From an uncultured Alphaproteobacteria bacterium (lineage in GTDB: Bacteria; Pseudomonadota; Alphaproteobacteria; RF32; CAG-239): a stretch of DNA of 64,000 bases. The translations under genes and the position numbers were made by a program. The DNA lies in the NCBI GenBank assembly GCA_944390355.1, contig CALXPT010000005.1, forward strand, positions 1 to 64,000. The letters run 5' to 3'. The notes beneath the pieces were generated by a model. The model had not been told where the DNA came from and searched no databases. It saw nothing but the letters and a program-made list of their open reading frames with translations. Below are positions 14,597 to 24,906 of the stretch, in pieces; position 1 is the stretch's first letter, and every line of letters begins with the position of its first letter.

Positions 14597-15259
14597 TTAA
14601 GCTTTTTGAGCTTCTTCAACCAAAGTTTCAACAAATTCCTGCAGCCCCGGTTGACGAACACGTTTCATTCTCTCACCGGAAATAATACGTTGCACTTTAC
14701 GGATGGTATCTTCCAAATCTTCGTTAATCAGCACATAATCAAATTCACGCCAATGGCTGACCTTATCAACAAACTGTCCCATGCGCTGTTCAATAACATC
14801 TTTTGAATCGGTATTACGCCCTTCCAAACGCTTTCTGAGTTCTTTAATGGAAGGCGGCAAAAGATAAATGGTAACCACGTCATTGGGAGCTTTTTCTCTC
14901 ATTTGCTGCGCACCGAACCAATCCATGTCGAACAACACATCCTCACCGACATTCAAAAAACTGTCCACTTCGGAACGCAACGTCCCGTATCGATGTCCGT
15001 ACTGAGAGTTAACCCGCTCATAAAAAGCATCTTCCAAAATCAAACGGTCATACTCTTCTTCCGACATAAAGTGATAATCAACGCCGTCAACCTCGCCTTC
15101 TCTGGGTGCACGCGTTGTAACGGAAACCGAAAACTTGATATGAGGATCCCTCGCCAACACTTCTTTGCAAACAGCACCTTTTCCGGTACCGGACGGCCCT
15201 TCAATAATAAACATTGCACCGCGTCTGACTCTTTTCAAATAGTTAATCGCACCGCTCAT
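14597..15259 (-). CDS. gmk: Guanylate kinase
   Basis: 220 residues. Phosphorylates GMP to GDP. P-loop GPSGTGKGA (about residues 21-28), GMP-binding TTRAPREGEVDGVDYHFMS, the second motif RYGTLRSEVDSFLNVGEDVLFDMDWFGAQ and lid R-L-GR are all visible. The usual start is set at ATG 15259 (MSGAINYL), 9 nt behind AGGGGG; an ATG at 15268 touches the Shine-Dalgarno sequence and is too close to it. Confidence 0.96.
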   Translation of the reverse strand: MSGAINYLKRVRRGAMFIIEGPSGTGKGAVCKEVLARDPHIKFSVSVTTRAPREGEVDGVDYHFMSEEEYDRLILEDAFYERVNSQYGHRYGTLRSEVDSFLNVGEDVLFDMDWFGAQQMREKAPNDVVTIYLLPPSIKELRKRLEGRNTDSKDVIEQRMGQFVDKVSHWREFDYVLINEDLEDTIRKVQRIISGERMKRVRQPGLQEFVETLVEEAQKA

Positions 15260-15394
15260 TTCAATCATCCCCCTTTATGCCCGAAAAAAAGATACTATAT
15301 AGAAAATACACATCCCAAAAACGAAATATTTTCTTTTTCAATATTTCTAGATTAAACTATATCAAAAATATTTCAACAAGGATTTGCAAAAATA

Positions 15395-16171
15395 ATGAAA
15401 ACTTCGCGCATACATAACGTATTAATCACCGGAGCCTCATCGGGCATAGGAGAGGCCTTAGCATTACAATACGCCAAGAGCACGGCACAAAATCTTTTCA
15501 TCTGCGGAAGAAACGAAAAGCGTCTAAAAGATGTCGCCCGCCGTTGCAAAACACTGGGAGCGAAAGTTCATCCGGCAATTTTAGACGTAACCAACCGCGC
15601 AGAAATGGAAAATTGGATAAAAGACTGCCACCAAATATCTCCGTTAAACTTAGTCATTGCCAACGCCGGCACAAGTTCGGTAGGTGAAACACCCGATTCG
15701 ATATATAATACATTCAACACGAATCTCTACGGCGTACTAAACACGATTTTACCAGCCATAGAGCTTTATCGCCAAACTCCATTAACATCGGCCAGCAACA
15801 AACCCACCATTGTTCTCATCAGCTCAATTGCCGGCTACCACGGTTTATCCACCTGCCCGTCATACAGCGCGAGCAAAGCTGCGGTTAAAGCATACGGAGA
15901 AGCACTCCGTGTCAAACTCAAACCGGAAGGAATAAACGTCAACGTCGTCTGCCCCGGATTCGTCCGTTCACGCATCACCGACCAAAACACCTGCCCGATG
16001 CCCTTTTTCATGGAAGCCTCGGCGGCGGCCAAAATCATAGCGGAAGGCATAAGTGTCAACAAAGCCATAATCTCATTTCCGTTTCCTCTGCGCTTTAGTT
16101 CATGGCTGATATCGATTTTGCCCAACTGCATAAGTGATTGGATTTATGCCAAACTTCCGAAAAAGGCTTAA
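15395..16171 (+). CDS. Short-chain dehydrogenase/reductase
   Basis: 258 residues. Classical SDR: TGASSGIG for NAD(P) binding (residues 13-20), CGRNEKRL (an Arg suggests NADP preference), NAG at about 90, the catalytic Ser in LISSIAG, YSASK (Tyr and Lys), and PGFVRSRI after strand 6. The C-terminus (RFSSWLISILPNCISDWIYAKLP) is hydrophobic and may attach to the membrane, as in other SDRs of this subgroup. AAGGA precedes the ATG. Substrate cannot be told. Confidence 0.9.
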   Translation: MKTSRIHNVLITGASSGIGEALALQYAKSTAQNLFICGRNEKRLKDVARRCKTLGAKVHPAILDVTNRAEMENWIKDCHQISPLNLVIANAGTSSVGETPDSIYNTFNTNLYGVLNTILPAIELYRQTPLTSASNKPTIVLISSIAGYHGLSTCPSYSASKAAVKAYGEALRVKLKPEGINVNVVCPGFVRSRITDQNTCPMPFFMEASAAAKIIAEGISVNKAIISFPFPLRFSSWLISILPNCISDWIYAKLPKKA

Positions 16172-16182
16172 GTTAAATAAGA

Positions 16183-17481
16183 TTATGACTTATCTGGCAA
16201 AGGCGTTGGCAGAATAACGCCTTTTTTGTAGAGTACCCGCAAAATGATTAGCCCCGGAACAACCATAAGAGAAGTCAACACAAAAAACATCTCCCAACCG
16301 ACCGCCTCCGCCATATATCCGGAACTTGCCGCCACCAAATCGCGGGCAAAACTCATCAAAGAAGACAAAAGAGCATATTGCGTCGCGGTATAAGCCACCG
16401 AACACAAAGAAGAAAGATAAGCCACAAAAGCAGCCACACTCATTCCCCCTGAAATATTATCAAGCGTAATACACGAAATCAAAACATAGATATTGTGTCC
16501 GACCAAAGCTTGCACGACAAAAACCAAGGTTGTAACTCCCTGCAAAATACCGCAAATCCAAAGAGATTTATAGAGTCCCCAACGACTGACGACAATTCCG
16601 CCGATAATTCCGCCAATAATTGTTGCACACATACCAAATATTTTAGAAACAGAGGCAATTTCGGCCAAAGAAAATCCCATTTCATAATAAAACACATTCG
16701 CCATCGGCCCCATATAAGCATCGCTCATTTTATAAAAGAACACAAACCATAAGATAATGAGCCAGTGCGGACGTTTAACAAAATCCACAAAAGGCGCAAC
16801 CACGGCATTTTGCAAAAATTCTTTAACGCGCAAAACATAACTTCCGCGAAATTCGGGTTCAAAATACGCCTCATTTTTAGCAGGCTCCCTGGCACAAAGA
16901 GTTGTAACCATACCGACAACCGCGCCGAGAGCCATAATCAAATACACTTCGCGCCACGAGAGAACGGAGGCTAAAATCAAAGCCACGGCACCGGAAAAAA
17001 TCAATCCCAAACGATACCCCAGTACAAAAATTGCCGCGGCAGCACCTTGCTCTTCAGTAGTAAAAGATTCGATTCGAAAAGCATCAAGGACAATATCTTG
17101 AGAAGCCGACGCCACCACCACCAAAAACGCGGCAACAGCTAAATAAAGGGGTTGCGTTTTAGGATCGAGAACGGCCATAAGAACAATAAAAAGCATCAAC
17201 AAGAACTGGCAAAAAAAAGCCCAACCGCGCCGTCGCCCCAAACGCCCAACCAGCGGCAGCCTGATATGGTCAATCACGGGCGACCAAAGCCACTTAAAGC
17301 TGTAAGGCATTTTAACCAAGGAAAAAATCCCGATAGAAGTCAGAGCAACTTCGGCAGAGCCGAGCCACAAGCTGAGCGTACCGCTGACCAACATCAAAGG
17401 AAAACCGCTGGAAAAGCCCATTCCGACCATAACCAACATACGCTTATCGGCATAAATTTTCAAATCATTAAAAATACACAT
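16183..17481 (-). CDS. ampG: AmpG-like muropeptide permease (MFS)
   Basis: 432 residues with about 12 membrane helices. The N-terminal GMGFSSGFPLMLVSGTLSLWL and the FSLVKMPYSFKWLWSPVIDH motif are characteristic of AmpG, which imports GlcNAc-anhydroMurNAc peptides for cell-wall recycling. LGRRRGWAFFCQ and ASQDIVLDAFRIE fit the family as well. Convergent with the SDR gene with only 11 bp between stops. No ampC/ampR is in view. Confidence 0.88.
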   Translation of the reverse strand: MCIFNDLKIYADKRMLVMVGMGFSSGFPLMLVSGTLSLWLGSAEVALTSIGIFSLVKMPYSFKWLWSPVIDHIRLPLVGRLGRRRGWAFFCQFLLMLFIVLMAVLDPKTQPLYLAVAAFLVVVASASQDIVLDAFRIESFTTEEQGAAAAIFVLGYRLGLIFSGAVALILASVLSWREVYLIMALGAVVGMVTTLCAREPAKNEAYFEPEFRGSYVLRVKEFLQNAVVAPFVDFVKRPHWLIILWFVFFYKMSDAYMGPMANVFYYEMGFSLAEIASVSKIFGMCATIIGGIIGGIVVSRWGLYKSLWICGILQGVTTLVFVVQALVGHNIYVLISCITLDNISGGMSVAAFVAYLSSLCSVAYTATQYALLSSLMSFARDLVAASSGYMAEAVGWEMFFVLTSLMVVPGLIILRVLYKKGVILPTPLPDKS

Positions 17482-17579
17482 TTTTAATTCCGCTCACCCT
17501 CAAAAGATAGACTAAAACCAATATACTTCAAGCAGCTTAACAAAAGCTAAAAATGATAAAATTTAAGTACCAAAAATCT

Positions 17580-17609
17580 ATTGCAATTTAAGAAATAACA
17601 CCCTAAATA
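17580..17609 (+). promoter_or_regulatory. Promoter of hslVU, possible heat-shock (RpoH) type
   Basis: TTGCAA (17581-17586), 17-bp spacer, TAAATA (17604-17609) fits sigma-70. The same bases read ATTG-N18-CCTAAAT, close to the alphaproteobacterial RpoH pattern CTTG-N17/18-CYTATNT with two deviations, which would suit hslVU. Confidence 0.5.
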
Positions 17610-17645
17610 AAACAACAGAATAAAAATATTAAAGAAAGGCAAACA

Positions 17646-18176
17646 ATGACCACAATACTTTGTATCCGAAAAGATAACCAAGTTGTCATGGCCGGAGACG
17701 GACAAGCCACATTGGGAGAAGCGGTAATATTTAAATCAAAATCGGTAAAGGTTCGCCGCATTGGCAACGGCAGCATCATTGCAGGCTTTGCCGGAGCGGC
17801 CGCAGACGGAATAACGTTGATAGAAAGATTGGAAGGCAAACTGGAAAAGAACGCCTACCAACTCAAGCGCGCCGCCGTAGACTTAGCCAAAGATTGGCGA
17901 ATGGATAAATACTTAAGACAATTGCAGTCAGTAATGATAGTAGCCGATAAAAACACCTCGCTTGTAATATCGGGCACGGGAGAGGTAATGGAGCCCGACG
18001 ACGGCATTATCGGTATCGGCTCGGGAGGCAATTACGCCATGGCCGCCGCCAAAGCTTTGGCCGATATTCCCAACATATCACCGGAAGAAATGGCACAAAA
18101 AGCCATGAAGATTGCCGGAGATATAGATATTTATACCAACCATAATGTAATAATAGAAAAAATAGAAAGTAAATAA
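17646..18176 (+). CDS. hslV: ATP-dependent protease peptidase subunit HslV
   Basis: 176 residues. Proteasome-like threonine peptidase forming a dodecamer capped by HslU. Met1 is followed by TT-ILCIRK; Thr2 becomes the N-terminal nucleophile. [56 protein letters not shown] and [10 protein letters not shown] are family motifs. Length is normal. Only 2 bp separate it from hslU. Confidence 0.98.
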   Translation: MTTILCIRKDNQVVMAGDGQATLGEAVIFKSKSVKVRRIGNGSIIAGFAGAAADGITLIERLEGKLEKNAYQLKRAAVDLAKDWRMDKYLRQLQSVMIVADKNTSLVISGTGEVMEPDDGIIGIGSGGNYAMAAAKALADIPNISPEEMAQKAMKIAGDIDIYTNHNVIIEKIESK

Positions 18177-18178
18177 CC

Positions 18179-19492
18179 ATGACTGCAAACTTTTCACCGC
18201 GAGAAATCGTCTCGGAACTTGACCGCTACATCATCGGACAATCGGAAGCCAAAAAAGCCGTAGCCATCGCATTAAGAAACCGCTGGAGAAGAATGCAGCT
18301 ATCCGACAGATTAAAAGAAGAGATAGTCCCGAAAAATATTCTGATGGTAGGGCCGACCGGCGTAGGCAAAACCGAAATTTCGCGCCGTCTTGCGCGTTTG
18401 GTTAAAGCCCCTTTTGTAAAAGTGGAAGCAACCAAATTCACCGAAATCGGCTATGTCGGACGCGATGTAGAATCAATAATTCGTGATTTGGTAGAAGTCG
18501 CCATCAATACCACCAAAAAAGAACAGCGCAAAGCCGTCAGCGTTAAAGCCCAAACGGCAGCGGAAGAGCGAATTTTAAAAGCCCTTGTAGGCAAAGATTC
18601 CGGAGAAGAAACGCGTCAAAAATTCCGTGAACTGCTCCGCAACGGTTCTCTAAATGATAAGGAAATAGAAATAGAAATCATTGATAACGGTAGCAATTCA
18701 ATGCCGACCATAGACATCCCCGGAATGCCGGGAGCCCAAATGGGTATGATAAGCCTTGGCGACTTACTGGGCAAACCGTTCGGAGATAAATACAAAACCC
18801 GTAAAATGAAAGTATCCGAAGCACAAAAAATCATCATGGAAGAAGAGAGCGACAAATTGCTGGACAATGATGCCATTACAGCCTTAGCCATAAAGTCGGT
18901 CGAAAACGACGGTATTGTATTTATTGATGAAATAGATAAAATCTGCGGCAAAGACGACCGGCGCGGAGGAGATGTATCAAGAGAAGGCGTACAAAGAGAT
19001 TTACTGCCCTTGATAGAAGGCACCAACGTCAACACCAAATACGGACAAGTCAAAACCGACCACATATTGTTTATATGCTCGGGAGCGTTTCATTTATCCA
19101 AGCCCTCGGACTTACTGCCGGAATTACAGGGACGTCTTCCCATCCGCGTTGAACTTCAGGCCTTAAGTAAAGAAGATTTCATAAAAATCTTAAAAGAACC
19201 GGAAGCCAACTTAATAGAACAATACATAGCACTTCTCGGCACCGAAAACTTCAAGCTCGAATTTTCGGAAGAGGCAATTGAAAAAATCGCCGACATAGCC
19301 GTTCAAATAAATGAAAATGTAGAAAATATCGGAGCCAGAAGATTGCATACGGTTTTAGAGATTTTGCTGGAGGATATAAGTTTTAACGCCTCTGACTTAA
19401 GCGGCCAAACAGAAACAATCACGGCAGACATGGTTGAAGAAAAATTAAGCAAATACACCAAAGCCTCCGACCTGTCAAAATTCATCTTGTAA
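18179..19492 (+). CDS. hslU: ATP-dependent protease ATPase subunit HslU
   Basis: 437 residues. AAA+ unfoldase feeding Hsl[19 protein letters not shown]-terminus, Walker [10 protein letters not shown] (about residue 57), the I domain (110-240) with a low-complexity acidic part, Walker [11 protein letters not shown], sensor region [15 protein letters not shown] and the extreme C-terminus [12 protein letters not shown] that docks into HslV. Cotranscribed with hslV and with hemW, whose ATG follows 1 bp after the stop. Confidence 0.98.
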   Translation: MTANFSPREIVSELDRYIIGQSEAKKAVAIALRNRWRRMQLSDRLKEEIVPKNILMVGPTGVGKTEISRRLARLVKAPFVKVEATKFTEIGYVGRDVESIIRDLVEVAINTTKKEQRKAVSVKAQTAAEERILKALVGKDSGEETRQKFRELLRNGSLNDKEIEIEIIDNGSNSMPTIDIPGMPGAQMGMISLGDLLGKPFGDKYKTRKMKVSEAQKIIMEEESDKLLDNDAITALAIKSVENDGIVFIDEIDKICGKDDRRGGDVSREGVQRDLLPLIEGTNVNTKYGQVKTDHILFICSGAFHLSKPSDLLPELQGRLPIRVELQALSKEDFIKILKEPEANLIEQYIALLGTENFKLEFSEEAIEKIADIAVQINENVENIGARRLHTVLEILLEDISFNASDLSGQTETITADMVEEKLSKYTKASDLSKFIL

Positions 19493-19493
19493 A

Positions 19494-20642
19494 ATGACGT
19501 TTTCCCCCAAACGATATTCCGAACCAAACAAGGCGGCAGAGAACACCTGCCGCCCTTTCGGAATTTACATACATTGGCCTTATTGCAAAAGCAAATGCCC
19601 CTATTGCGACTTTTTTTCACAGGTAAAGCCGCATATTAATCAAGAAGCAATTATTGATGAATACATAAAAGAGCTTGACTTTTATTACGACTACACCGCC
19701 CGAGAGGAAGTAACATCAATATTTTTCGGCGGCGGCACACCCTCGCTGATAAAACCGCAGTTAATCGAAAAAATCATCAACCACATCGCCCGACATTGGT
19801 GCATATCACCAAAGGTCGAAATTTCTTTGGAGGCCAATCCGAATACGGATGATGGAACACTGTTTTTAAACTTAAAATCCGCAGGCATAAACAGATTATC
19901 ATTAGGAGTCCAGTCCCTCAACGACAAAGACCTCAAATTTTTAGGACGAACACATACATTATCCCAAGCCTTAAAGAGCATAGACCATGTGCTTAAGACC
20001 TTTGATAATCATTCCATGGATTTAATTTACGCTCGCCCGAACCAAAGTCTCAAATCATGGCAAGAAGAATTGCAACAAGCCGTTTCATTTGGTTTCAAGC
20101 ATTTATCATTATACCAACTAACCATTGAAGAGGGGACGTTTTTCGCCAAAAAAGGCATCAAAGAACTTGAAGAAGAAATTGCCGCCAACATGTACCGACA
20201 AACGGTATCATATTTAAGAGAGCACAACTACCCACGCTACGAGGTCTCAAATTTCGCCTCCTCACAATACGAGAGCCGCCACAACAAACTTTATTGGCAG
20301 GGAGACAATTATATCGGAATAGGCCCATCGGCACACGGCAGAATACAAACCCAAGCCGGAAAAATATATGCCACGACCCACCCCTGTCAAATGGAAAATT
20401 TAAGTCCCCAAGACAGAGCCGAAGAATTGCTGTTTATGGGATTACGCTTGCAAACGGGCATAGATAAAACACTGTATTTAAATCGTTGCGGCATACCGCT
20501 GGACTCATTCATCAATCAACCGGCATTGGCAAGACTAAGCAAAATGCATCTCATTGACAATACCCAAACACACCTAAAACTGACCGATAAAGGATTTTTA
20601 GTCATGAATACAATTGTAGAGCAGCTTATTTGTCCGGAATAA
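19494..20642 (+). CDS. hemW: Radical SAM heme chaperone HemW
   Basis: 382 residues. HemN-like radical SAM protein; HemW family members bind and transfer heme rather than oxidise coproporphyrinogen. The cluster motif reads YCKSKCPYCDF (CxxxCxxC), followed by FFGGGTPSL, EANPNT, NRLSLGVQS and the HemN_C domain. The length and absence of the HemN N-terminal extension favour HemW over HemN. Third gene of the hslVU transcript; its end overlaps a convergent HTH gene by 17 bp. Confidence 0.92.
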   Translation: MTFSPKRYSEPNKAAENTCRPFGIYIHWPYCKSKCPYCDFFSQVKPHINQEAIIDEYIKELDFYYDYTAREEVTSIFFGGGTPSLIKPQLIEKIINHIARHWCISPKVEISLEANPNTDDGTLFLNLKSAGINRLSLGVQSLNDKDLKFLGRTHTLSQALKSIDHVLKTFDNHSMDLIYARPNQSLKSWQEELQQAVSFGFKHLSLYQLTIEEGTFFAKKGIKELEEEIAANMYRQTVSYLREHNYPRYEVSNFASSQYESRHNKLYWQGDNYIGIGPSAHGRIQTQAGKIYATTHPCQMENLSPQDRAEELLFMGLRLQTGIDKTLYLNRCGIPLDSFINQPALARLSKMHLIDNTQTHLKLTDKGFLVMNTIVEQLICPE

Positions 20643-20895
20643 AAAAGTCCAAAGCATCAAGAAGCTGCCGCAAATTTTGCAGAGAAACCCCCGCATCACC
20701 ATTTTTCATTTTTTGCAAATTTTGCAAATCAATCCCTGTTTTCAAAGAAATCTCATCTAAAGAAACCCCGTCATTTTGGAGCAAAGTCGCCACTTTAGAA
20801 CGCATTTGCGATTGCAAAGCAAGCAACACAAAAGCATCATCATCCAAAATTTGGGTACAATCGTTCACAATGTTTTTAACTGAAGTGTCTGTCAT
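20626..20895 (-). CDS. Small HTH protein (XRE-like)
   Basis: 89 residues from the ATG at 20895, fixed by GGAGGA 7 nt upstream. Residues 35-85 read as an XRE-type HTH: VATLLQNDGVSLDEISLKTGIDLQNLQKMKNGDAGVSLQNLRQLLDAL. The N-terminal part (about 30 residues) is helical and acidic. The 3' end overlaps hemW (convergent). Probably a small regulator or an antitoxin-like protein; no toxin partner is adjacent. Confidence 0.75.
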   Translation of the reverse strand: MTDTSVKNIVNDCTQILDDDAFVLLALQSQMRSKVATLLQNDGVSLDEISLKTGIDLQNLQKMKNGDAGVSLQNLRQLLDALDFFIPDK

Positions 20896-21087
20896 AAAAA
20901 AATCCTCCAAAAAAAATCTGTACACACAACAGAGCGGAGGGAAAAGGCCCATACAAAAACATAGCCAAAGTCCAAGTTCAAAGTCCGGTTCCTGTCTCCA
21001 CGAAAGGAAAATAATAAGTAAACAACCAAAATTATGTTCAATAAAATAATCACGAAAAAGCCAAAAACAAGGCTAAGGATAAAAAAA

Positions 21088-21108
21088 GAGAGCCGCGCAG
21101 CTGCTCCC
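21088..21108 (-). terminator. Rho-independent terminator of trxA
   Basis: On the minus strand an imperfect GC-rich stem (GGGAGCAGC with GCGGCTCTC) is followed by seven T, 25-45 bp after the trxA stop. Confidence 0.7.
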
Positions 21109-21132
21109 TTTCATCACATAAACCCCAAGAAA

Positions 21133-21447
21133 CTAAAGATTGCTTTCAATCCAAGAAACCATAGCTGACTTTGGGTTCAACCCCACCTTAACATCAACCT
21201 GCTTTCCGTCTTTATACAAAAAGATGGAAGGAATGCTGCGAATACCGAGTTCGGCGGCCTTATCGGGAGATTCATCAACATTAACCTTACAAATTTTAAC
21301 TTTGTCGCCCATTTCCTTAGAAATTTCTTCCAAAATCGGGAGCATCTGCCGACAAGGACCGCACCATTCAGCCCAAAAATCAACTAAGACAACGCCTTTG
21401 GCATTCAATACCTCAGAATCAAAATCCGTATCCGTAATAGCTTTCAT
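21133..21447 (-). CDS. trxA: Thioredoxin
   Basis: 104 residues. Disulfide reductase with active site WCGPC (about residues 30-34), then the family pattern FWAEWCGPCRQMLPILEEIS, VNVDESPDKAAELGIRSIPS with the cis-Pro, and FLYKDGK. The ATG at 21447 is preferred over an upstream TTG. Follows addA, a common alphaproteobacterial order, but 81 bp separate them. Confidence 0.96.
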   Translation of the reverse strand: MKAITDTDFDSEVLNAKGVVLVDFWAEWCGPCRQMLPILEEISKEMGDKVKICKVNVDESPDKAAELGIRSIPSIFLYKDGKQVDVKVGLNPKSAMVSWIESNL

Positions 21448-21528
21448 TTTCAATAACCTTTCTTTTTTAAGATAATAGATATAATATAGTTAATAAAAAA
21501 ACAGAATAAAAGACTTTTCTTATAAAAA

Positions 21529-24500
21529 TTAGCAAATAGGCATCAACACAGCCGTATCCGTCCACAAAATAAAGCACCGAACCGCTTTTTGAGGATAAAT
21601 TTTAGCCAGTAACTGTTGATAAGCCCTAAGCTGTTTCAAATAGGCAGTCGGAACATCGGCAATATTGAGGGCAGCCGGACGATTCGTTTTAAAATCAACA
21701 ATTAAAACTTCATCATCATCAACGGCCAAGCGGTCAATTTGACCGGAAATAATTTTCCCTTCAACTTCGCCCATAACCGGAACTTCGGCTTTGGAGTTTT
21801 TCCCAAAGAGTTTAGCAAAAGCCTCATTATGCAGCAAACGCAAAACCTCATTTTTAATCTGATTTTTAGCAGCCGCAGATAATTCGGGAGCGTTGTTTTG
21901 CAAAAAGTTTTCAATAACCAAACCTTTATCCTCCGCACATACATCCGGCAAAAATTGTAATAATTTATGAATAACGCGTCCGCGATAATAGCGTTTTTCA
22001 TCACCTTTTGAAATCGGAGAGAGCATAGCGGGCTCCTCATCTTCATCATCGGGTCTGGAAGGAGTATAAGGCTTAGCCAAGGGATTTTCCGGCAGAGCAG
22101 GATTATGCATCCAATTTTCATCAACAACCTCAACCGCGCCGAAATATTCATCATCATCATCAGATTTTTTCTGAGCAATATCAATATCTTGAGAAGAAGA
22201 AATAACAATATTCTCACTTTCGCCATTTTCGGAAACTTCAGCCAAATTTTTTTCACATAAGACATACCAAGCATCATCGTTAATTTTGTTTTTGCCTTTA
22301 AAACCGCAAATATAGAGTCTGTCCTCGGCACGGGTCAAAGCCACATACAACAAGCGTCGATATTCCCTCAAACTTTTAGACTTCATATCGGCATTAATTT
22401 CTGTGCACACATCATCATAATCAGCAGCTTCCAAAGGATAAAACATCATTTCATCCCAAAGCAGCATTCCTTCTTTTTTCACCATCGGCACACCGACCGT
22501 ATCGGGCATAATCACAATCGGAGCCTGCAACCCCTTGGAACCGTGAACGGTCATAATTCGCACCGAATTGGCACCACTCTGCTCCTGCTCACGTTTAACC
22601 TCGACATTATCATGGCTCATCCAATCAACAAAAGCTTGCAAACTGGGAATATATTCTTGCTCAAAAGCCAGTGTTTTGTTAATAAACTCATCAATACCGT
22701 CCGTAACTTCATCCCCCATACGTTCAACGAATTTGCGCCGCCCGTCCATTTTACCGAGAATGTAAGAATAGAGTTCGAACGGACGCACAAAATCAGCCAT
22801 ATCCGCTAAATTTTTTAATTCGTCATAAACAGCTTTGTATTTAGGATTTTCCCCCAAACGCGTCCACAAAGGCTTATTTCTGCGACCATAACAAAGTTCG
22901 ATTAAATCATCATCATCAAGCCCCCACATCGGCGACTTCAAAATTTCAGCCAAAGTCAAATCATCGGTCGGCAAAAGTAAAAACTTGCCGATTCCGAGCA
23001 AATCTTGAATAGCAATCTGGTCAATCAGTTTAATTTTATCAATACCGGCAATTTCAACTCCTTCCGCTTTGCAGGCACGAACAAAATCATCGGCAAAATC
23101 ATTACGCCGCCGCACCAAAACCATAAAATCACCATATTGAATTGGGCGGTTTTGCGATTCCAAAATCTCGCCGCACTGCACCATATGCTTAATTTTTCGG
23201 GCAATACTTTGAGCCAACCGCACACTGGCGGAATCAGTATCAACACGTTCCACGGGCGGCCGCCACGCATCATTTTTTTCACCCTCTTTAGACTCCAATA
23301 AAGGCCAAATTTCAACTTTTCCTGCCTCTCCCATGCGAAACGGCAAATGTTTAACCGCATCTCCGGACAACACGACCCCGTCTTTGGCAATAGGGTTTTC
23401 AAAAACTTTATTGACACTTTCAAGCACTGCGGAAGTAGAACGAAAAGACACATCCAAATGCACTTCTTGAAAGTTCTCATCGGCAGACTTAAAATATTGC
23501 CGCATAGTCTCAAATGCATCGGGGTCAGCCCCTTGAAAACTATAAATAGATTGCTTTCTGTCGCCCACGACAAACACCGTACGCTTAGCATCACCATTGC
23601 CGATTCCGGCAAAAAATTCTTCGGTCAGGGCTTTAATAATAGCCCATTGGTCAGGTGAAGTATCTTGAGCCTCATCAATCAAAACAGCATCAATACCACC
23701 ATCGAGTTTATACATCACCCACTGAGCCACATCGGAGCTTTCCAGCAAATGCCGCGTCAACACCACCACATCTTGAAAATCCAACTTAGAATGCAAATGC
23801 TTATAACGCATATAACCGTTAATCAACGCCAAAGCCAAGACAATGACAGCTTTTGTAGACAAGAACACCCGCAAAGAAATTCTTTTGCGCTTAAGGGAAT
23901 TGATGCGCTGAGCTTCAAGTTGAATACAATCATCGACCCCGCCCCAAAAAGCCACGGCAGGTTTGCTTGCCGTTTGAATATTACCGGTTGTTTTAGCAAT
24001 AAAAACACGAGCATATTGGTCAAAATCTCTGTTTTCGCCACTCAAAAAACCAGCAAGAACTGCCGCATTCTGACAATCAGTTTTCAAACCGTGGGATAAA
24101 GCTTCCATAATTTTGCGAATATTCGCCCAATCCGTATTCTGCCAAAAAGCCTGCAGCAGTTTTTCTTCGTCATCATCAACACAAACATCAAGACGCTCAG
24201 CCAAATCGGCAATAACCTCATCAATGGAAGAATATTTTGCAAACAGACGAATGATTTTGTTTCTGTCAGCCGCAATATTCTTCATAATATCGGCAAAACC
24301 GTCTTCCTCAACACGTTCGGTCAAATAGGCCAAAGCCTGCCCCTCAGCACTATCCGGCTCGCTTTCAATTTTGGCCAGCAGTTCACTCTGCACATCGGCA
24401 ATAGCCTCCGCCGCACAGCGATCATCCAAAATAGAAAAATAAGGAGAAACCTTAGCCTCAAGAGGAAAACGGCTTAACACCCCCTGACAAAAACTATGAA

Positions 24501-24906
24501 TAGTCTGGATTTTCATCCCTCCCGGAGTATCCATCAACAAAGCAAAAAGCTGTCTGGCCTTATCGGTTAACGCCGTATAGTCTTTCAGATTATCAGGCAA
24601 TTCACCCAACAGCTTTTTCAGCTCCTTAGCCAAAGTTTCTTCATCATCAATCGCCCACTCGCTAAGCCGCTTGGCAATACGATTGCTCATTTCGACCGCG
24701 GCCGCTTTAGTATAAGTCAAACACAAAATTTTAGCCGGCGGCACGCCATTAAGCAACAAACGCAAAACTCTGTCTGACAAAACCTTAGTTTTTCCGGTAC
24801 CGGCAGAAGCCTCAACCCACACCGATTCGACAGGATTAGCCGCCCGCCGTTGTTGTGCGGTGGCAAGTTGTCCTCTTTGTTGCCGAATTTCACTAAAATC
24901 AACCAT
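21529..24906 (-). CDS. addA: Double-strand break repair helicase-nuclease AddA
   Basis: 1125 residues. UvrD-type helicase with C-terminal RecB-like nuclease; with AddB it processes DNA ends for RecA loading. Walker A EASAGTGKTK (about 32-41), DVVVLTRHLLE, VLIDEAQDTSPDQW (motif II), VGDRKQSIYSFQGADP (motif III), VRIMTVHGSKGLQAPIVIMPD (motif V), LYVALTRAEDRLYICG (motif VI), and the nuclease motif GQIDRLAVDDDEVLIVDFKTNRP. The frame extends to 25068, but ATG 24906 is chosen: it overlaps the addB stop by 8 bp and has GGAG 6 nt upstream. Confidence 0.97.
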   Translation of the reverse strand: MVDFSEIRQQRGQLATAQQRRAANPVESVWVEASAGTGKTKVLSDRVLRLLLNGVPPAKILCLTYTKAAAVEMSNRIAKRLSEWAIDDEETLAKELKKLLGELPDNLKDYTALTDKARQLFALLMDTPGGMKIQTIHSFCQGVLSRFPLEAKVSPYFSILDDRCAAEAIADVQSELLAKIESEPDSAEGQALAYLTERVEEDGFADIMKNIAADRNKIIRLFAKYSSIDEVIADLAERLDVCVDDDEEKLLQAFWQNTDWANIRKIMEALSHGLKTDCQNAAVLAGFLSGENRDFDQYARVFIAKTTGNIQTASKPAVAFWGGVDDCIQLEAQRINSLKRKRISLRVFLSTKAVIVLALALINGYMRYKHLHSKLDFQDVVVLTRHLLESSDVAQWVMYKLDGGIDAVLIDEAQDTSPDQWAIIKALTEEFFAGIGNGDAKRTVFVVGDRKQSIYSFQGADPDAFETMRQYFKSADENFQEVHLDVSFRSTSAVLESVNKVFENPIAKDGVVLSGDAVKHLPFRMGEAGKVEIWPLLESKEGEKNDAWRPPVERVDTDSASVRLAQSIARKIKHMVQCGEILESQNRPIQYGDFMVLVRRRNDFADDFVRACKAEGVEIAGIDKIKLIDQIAIQDLLGIGKFLLLPTDDLTLAEILKSPMWGLDDDDLIELCYGRRNKPLWTRLGENPKYKAVYDELKNLADMADFVRPFELYSYILGKMDGRRKFVERMGDEVTDGIDEFINKTLAFEQEYIPSLQAFVDWMSHDNVEVKREQEQSGANSVRIMTVHGSKGLQAPIVIMPDTVGVPMVKKEGMLLWDEMMFYPLEAADYDDVCTEINADMKSKSLREYRRLLYVALTRAEDRLYICGFKGKNKINDDAWYVLCEKNLAEVSENGESENIVISSSQDIDIAQKKSDDDDEYFGAVEVVDENWMHNPALPENPLAKPYTPSRPDDEDEEPAMLSPISKGDEKRYYRGRVIHKLLQFLPDVCAEDKGLVIENFLQNNAPELSAAAKNQIKNEVLRLLHNEAFAKLFGKNSKAEVPVMGEVEGKIISGQIDRLAVDDDEVLIVDFKTNRPAALNIADVPTAYLKQLRAYQQLLAKIYPQKAVRCFILWTDTAVLMPIC

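Noticed and set aside
20896-21132. tRNA or gene in the spacer between the HTH gene and trxA
   Set aside because: A GGTTC-like segment was examined on both strands, but no cloverleaf forms; only a terminator and a possible weak promoter (TTGGAC, 16 bp, TATGGG, minus strand) are seen.
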